IMG/VR virus record: IMGVR_UViG_3300042344_000381
Location: 1 to 21,534 of that record
Reading direction: 5' to 3' (one strand)
Length of the DNA stretch: 21,534 bases
Source of the DNA: a virus
Made by a program: the position numbers and the translations under genes
The notes under the pieces: model-generated
The model's database searches: none
What the model saw: the letters and a program-made list of their open reading frames with translations, nothing else
Told to the model about the DNA's origin: nothing
Part shown: positions 19,830-21,534 of the stretch, in pieces
Layout: the number at the start of each line of letters is the position of its first letter
Position numbering within the stretch: position 1 is the first letter of the stretch

Positions 19830-20281
19830 GTGGGCTTAACAGGCCAGTCTAAACCGTTGAAATCAACGATGGTAGGCAGATCACGCAGGGCTTGGCGGTA
19901 GGTTGTCCATGCCTCGGGCACAGCTTGTCCTGCTTCCAGATACTTGATGATGACCCAGTCAGTTTCAGCCAGCCTGAAGTTGCGCTCAATGCGCCACAAG
20001 CGCCAACGCTCTGCTGCCTCGGCATCAAGCTCTTCTTGCGTCTTGGATCGCTTAACGAGCGTCCAGACGACATGATCGTCCTTGATCTCGTAGCTTTCAG
20101 AATCCCACACCTCAGTGCGCGTATCCATCGAATCAGGCTTCACTGAAACAACGGGATACCAACCTGAGCGAATCAGCGCATCTTTATCAGCACCCCAGGC
20201 TGAGACATCAGGTGGCAGTGGATTGGCACCACGCACTACCTTCCCGTCTTCAACCTTAACCCATAGATCTAATCCTGCCAT
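19826..20281 (-). CDS. Phage tail assembly chaperone-like protein, 151 aa
   Basis: The N-terminal 75 residues are beta-rich (LDLWVKVEDGKVV, then SGWYPVVSVKPDSM and EVWDSESYEI). The C-terminal 55 residues carry the diagnostic pattern RRN-x-x-L-x-ETDW ... AW-x-x-YRQALRDLP ... WPVKP (here RNFRLAETDWVIIKYLEAGQ then EAWTTYRQALRDLPTI). This is the C-terminal domain of phage tail assembly chaperone proteins that help fold or trimerise tail fibres. It lies among glycosyltransferases rather than beside the fibre. The start is ATG 20281, with a GGGG tract upstream; the in-frame ATG at 20293 has none. The gene overlaps the upstream fusion by 26 nt. Confidence 0.8.
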   Translation of the reverse strand: MAGLDLWVKVEDGKVVRGANPLPPDVSAWGADKDALIRSGWYPVVSVKPDSMDTRTEVWDSESYEIKDDHVVWTLVKRSKTQEELDAEAAERWRLWRIERNFRLAETDWVIIKYLEAGQAVPEAWTTYRQALRDLPTIVDFNGLDWPVKPT

Positions 20282-21534
20282 GATGTACCCCATTCAAGTA
20301 ATCGCTAAGTTCACTGCGAATCATTTCAAAAACATCATCCCAAGTATCGTATTTGCTCTGCCTGAACAATCGAACAGCATCGTACCAAGGAACATTACTT
20401 CCAGGTAAGGCCCACAAGTAATAAGGCAGGATTGGGATGGCAACCCAGGTCGGTATGCCCATCGCAGCCGATAGGTGAGCCACTGAGGTACATGATGAGA
20501 TGACTAAGTCACAGCCTGCCACAGCTAACTGCGTATCCTGCCATGAGTCAAGTTTGGACTCAGCAATCCATTCAGGCCGATGCTGTGCGCCTTCATCACG
20601 CTGCAAGGACACAAACTCAACATCAAAGCCTTTAACAGCATTAAAGAGTAATTCCGGTGGGAAATACTTGCGATGATCGTGCTCAAAATTAGGATTGCCC
20701 TGCCAGCGCAAACCAATGCGGAATTTGTCCTTCGTGACTTGTGGGCAGGGAATATAAGCGCGACCCCACACATCCTTGTACTCAATACCCAAAGGTATCG
20801 GTGCTGACATTCCAGGCACCCAAGCATGGTGATAAACGCCTGGAGCCGCTTCGTGAACGGCTACCGCACGCACATTGGGGACCGTTGCAAAGAGCGTTAC
20901 AAGCTCAGGCGAGCAAGCCACAATCACTTGGCAGTTGCGAGCCGTAATGTCTTGCACAAAGCGCATCTGGTGGATTTGATCGCCCAGACCACCTTCTAAG
21001 TAAAGCAAGACAATTTGATTAGGTTGGCCTTCCCAAACTTGAGTAGGCACTTGAGGCTTGCGGTTGCCAAAGACCTGCTCAATCCTGCCTCTTGCAAGCA
21101 GTTGCATACCCTCTTGCAGCTTGCCTTGCATCAGTACATACAGGCCTCGGTTATAGGCTGCGCGATGATTTTCAGGCTCGACACGCTCAAGGTGCTGGGC
21201 AATCTCCCAAGCCTTTTGGAAGTCACCGCGACGACCTGCTTCCAGTTGCAAATCAAGGGGCTGTTTGGGTCTTGACTCTTCGGTTTCGCCAAGCCAAAAG
21301 CGTGGTTGATTGAACTCGTGATAGCGATGCCCCAACACCTCTTGGGCTGTTTGTTTATGCTGGCGCTCAAGCTTAGGCTTGATGTCATGCAAACCAGGGA
21401 TGCCCCAAACCTCATCATCTTTCTCGGCTACTACCGAGCCTTCAATGCGCTCAAAGTCATAGGCAAAAGGCTCAAGCTCCAAGAACTGATGAATGCGATC
21501 AAGCTGTGTCTTGGGATCAGCAAGCAGGTCTTCG
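20256..21534 (-). CDS. Sulfotransferase-TPR-glycosyltransferase fusion (5' end beyond the window)
   Basis: The frame is open to the right edge, so the N-terminus is missing. 425 residues are visible, in three parts. First, the C-terminal end of a sulfotransferase domain: EDLLADPKTQLDRIHQFLEL followed by EPFAYDF-x-RIEG, KDDEVWGIPGLHDIKPKLER and VLGHRYHEFNQPRFW, matching the end of bacterial PAPS-dependent sulfotransferases. Second, TPR-like helices at about 21063-21242 (LEAGRRGDFQKAWEIAQHLE, NRGLYVLMQGKLQEG, RGRIEQVFGN). Third, a GT-B type transferase at about 20298-21035 with GGLGDQIHQMRF, IGLRWQGNP, EFVSLQRDE, and DLVISSCTSVAHLSAAMGIP, fitting GT9/heptosyltransferase-like TPR transferases. 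A TTG at 21482 is a spurious internal start. Co-located with the APS-kinase-like gene, which could make the PAPS the sulfotransferase needs. Confidence 0.8.
   Translation of the reverse strand, partial: EDLLADPKTQLDRIHQFLELEPFAYDFERIEGSVVAEKDDEVWGIPGLHDIKPKLERQHKQTAQEVLGHRYHEFNQPRFWLGETEESRPKQPLDLQLEAGRRGDFQKAWEIAQHLERVEPENHRAAYNRGLYVLMQGKLQEGMQLLARGRIEQVFGNRKPQVPTQVWEGQPNQIVLLYLEGGLGDQIHQMRFVQDITARNCQVIVACSPELVTLFATVPNVRAVAVHEAAPGVYHHAWVPGMSAPIPLGIEYKDVWGRAYIPCPQVTKDKFRIGLRWQGNPNFEHDHRKYFPPELLFNAVKGFDVEFVSLQRDEGAQHRPEWIAESKLDSWQDTQLAVAGCDLVISSCTSVAHLSAAMGIPTWVAIPILPYYLWALPGSNVPWYDAVRLFRQSKYDTWDDVFEMIRSELSDYLNGVHHGRIRSMG

Noticed and set aside
21480-21482. TTG at 21482 as the start of the fusion gene
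   Set aside because: The frame stays open to the window edge and the upstream codons encode the recognisable end of a sulfotransferase, so the gene starts beyond the window.
1-21534. tRNA genes, integrase, attachment sites or transposases
   Set aside because: No cloverleaf-like sequence, no recombinase motifs and no inverted-repeat-flanked gene were seen; coding is continuous, leaving little space.

Overview
The window is part of a tailed bacteriophage genome, probably short-tailed (podovirus-like). The evidence is a P22 gp10-like tail hub, a head-tail adaptor-like protein, very large Gly/Ala-rich virion proteins, a virion transglycosylase, a tail fibre, and a lysis cassette with a GH24 lysozyme. 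Terminase, portal and capsid genes are not present, so taxonomy cannot be fixed. The small-gene families on the left resemble those of phages of Gram-negative, mostly proteobacterial hosts. An aquatic host is an inference from resemblance of the large virion proteins to those of marine and freshwater phages.

Layout. Positions 1-3696 are a rightward, densely overlapping run of small genes: short hypothetical proteins, two small membrane proteins, a winged-helix-like DNA-binding protein, a protein with duplicated EPVAW/EWVGLT modules, an NrdR-like zinc ribbon and an HNH-associated HTH/zinc-finger protein. Positions 3684-21534 are one leftward operon of 19 genes, which meets the rightward run tail to tail with a 13-bp overlap. 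In transcription order it reads: a 5'-truncated sulfotransferase-TPR-glycosyltransferase fusion; a tail-assembly-chaperone-like protein; a GT25-like glycosyltransferase; an APS-kinase-like/nucleotidyltransferase fusion; a GT32-like glycosyltransferase; a 2OG-Fe(II)-oxygenase-like protein; two small membrane proteins; a 3-TM holin-like protein; the GH24 lysozyme; a DUF5872-like basic protein; the head-tail adaptor-like protein; the tail fibre; the gp10-like hub; a small Trp-rich protein; a 956-aa protein with a Gly-X-Ser repeat and poly-proline; two further virion proteins; and a transglycosylase.

How the genes may work together. The right half (about 17.0-21.5 kb) holds a glycan-modification cassette embedded in the late operon. 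A kinase of APS-kinase type could supply PAPS, which the sulfotransferase domain would consume, alongside three glycosyltransferases and an oxygenase. This is the most interesting system here and remains a hypothesis. The middle is lysis plus tail and connector assembly, and the left of the late operon looks like ejected or internal virion proteins ending in a peptidoglycan-degrading enzyme. Coding is almost gapless: no stretch of 300 bases lacks a gene, and I saw no tRNA, CRISPR array, insertion sequence, attachment site or origin.
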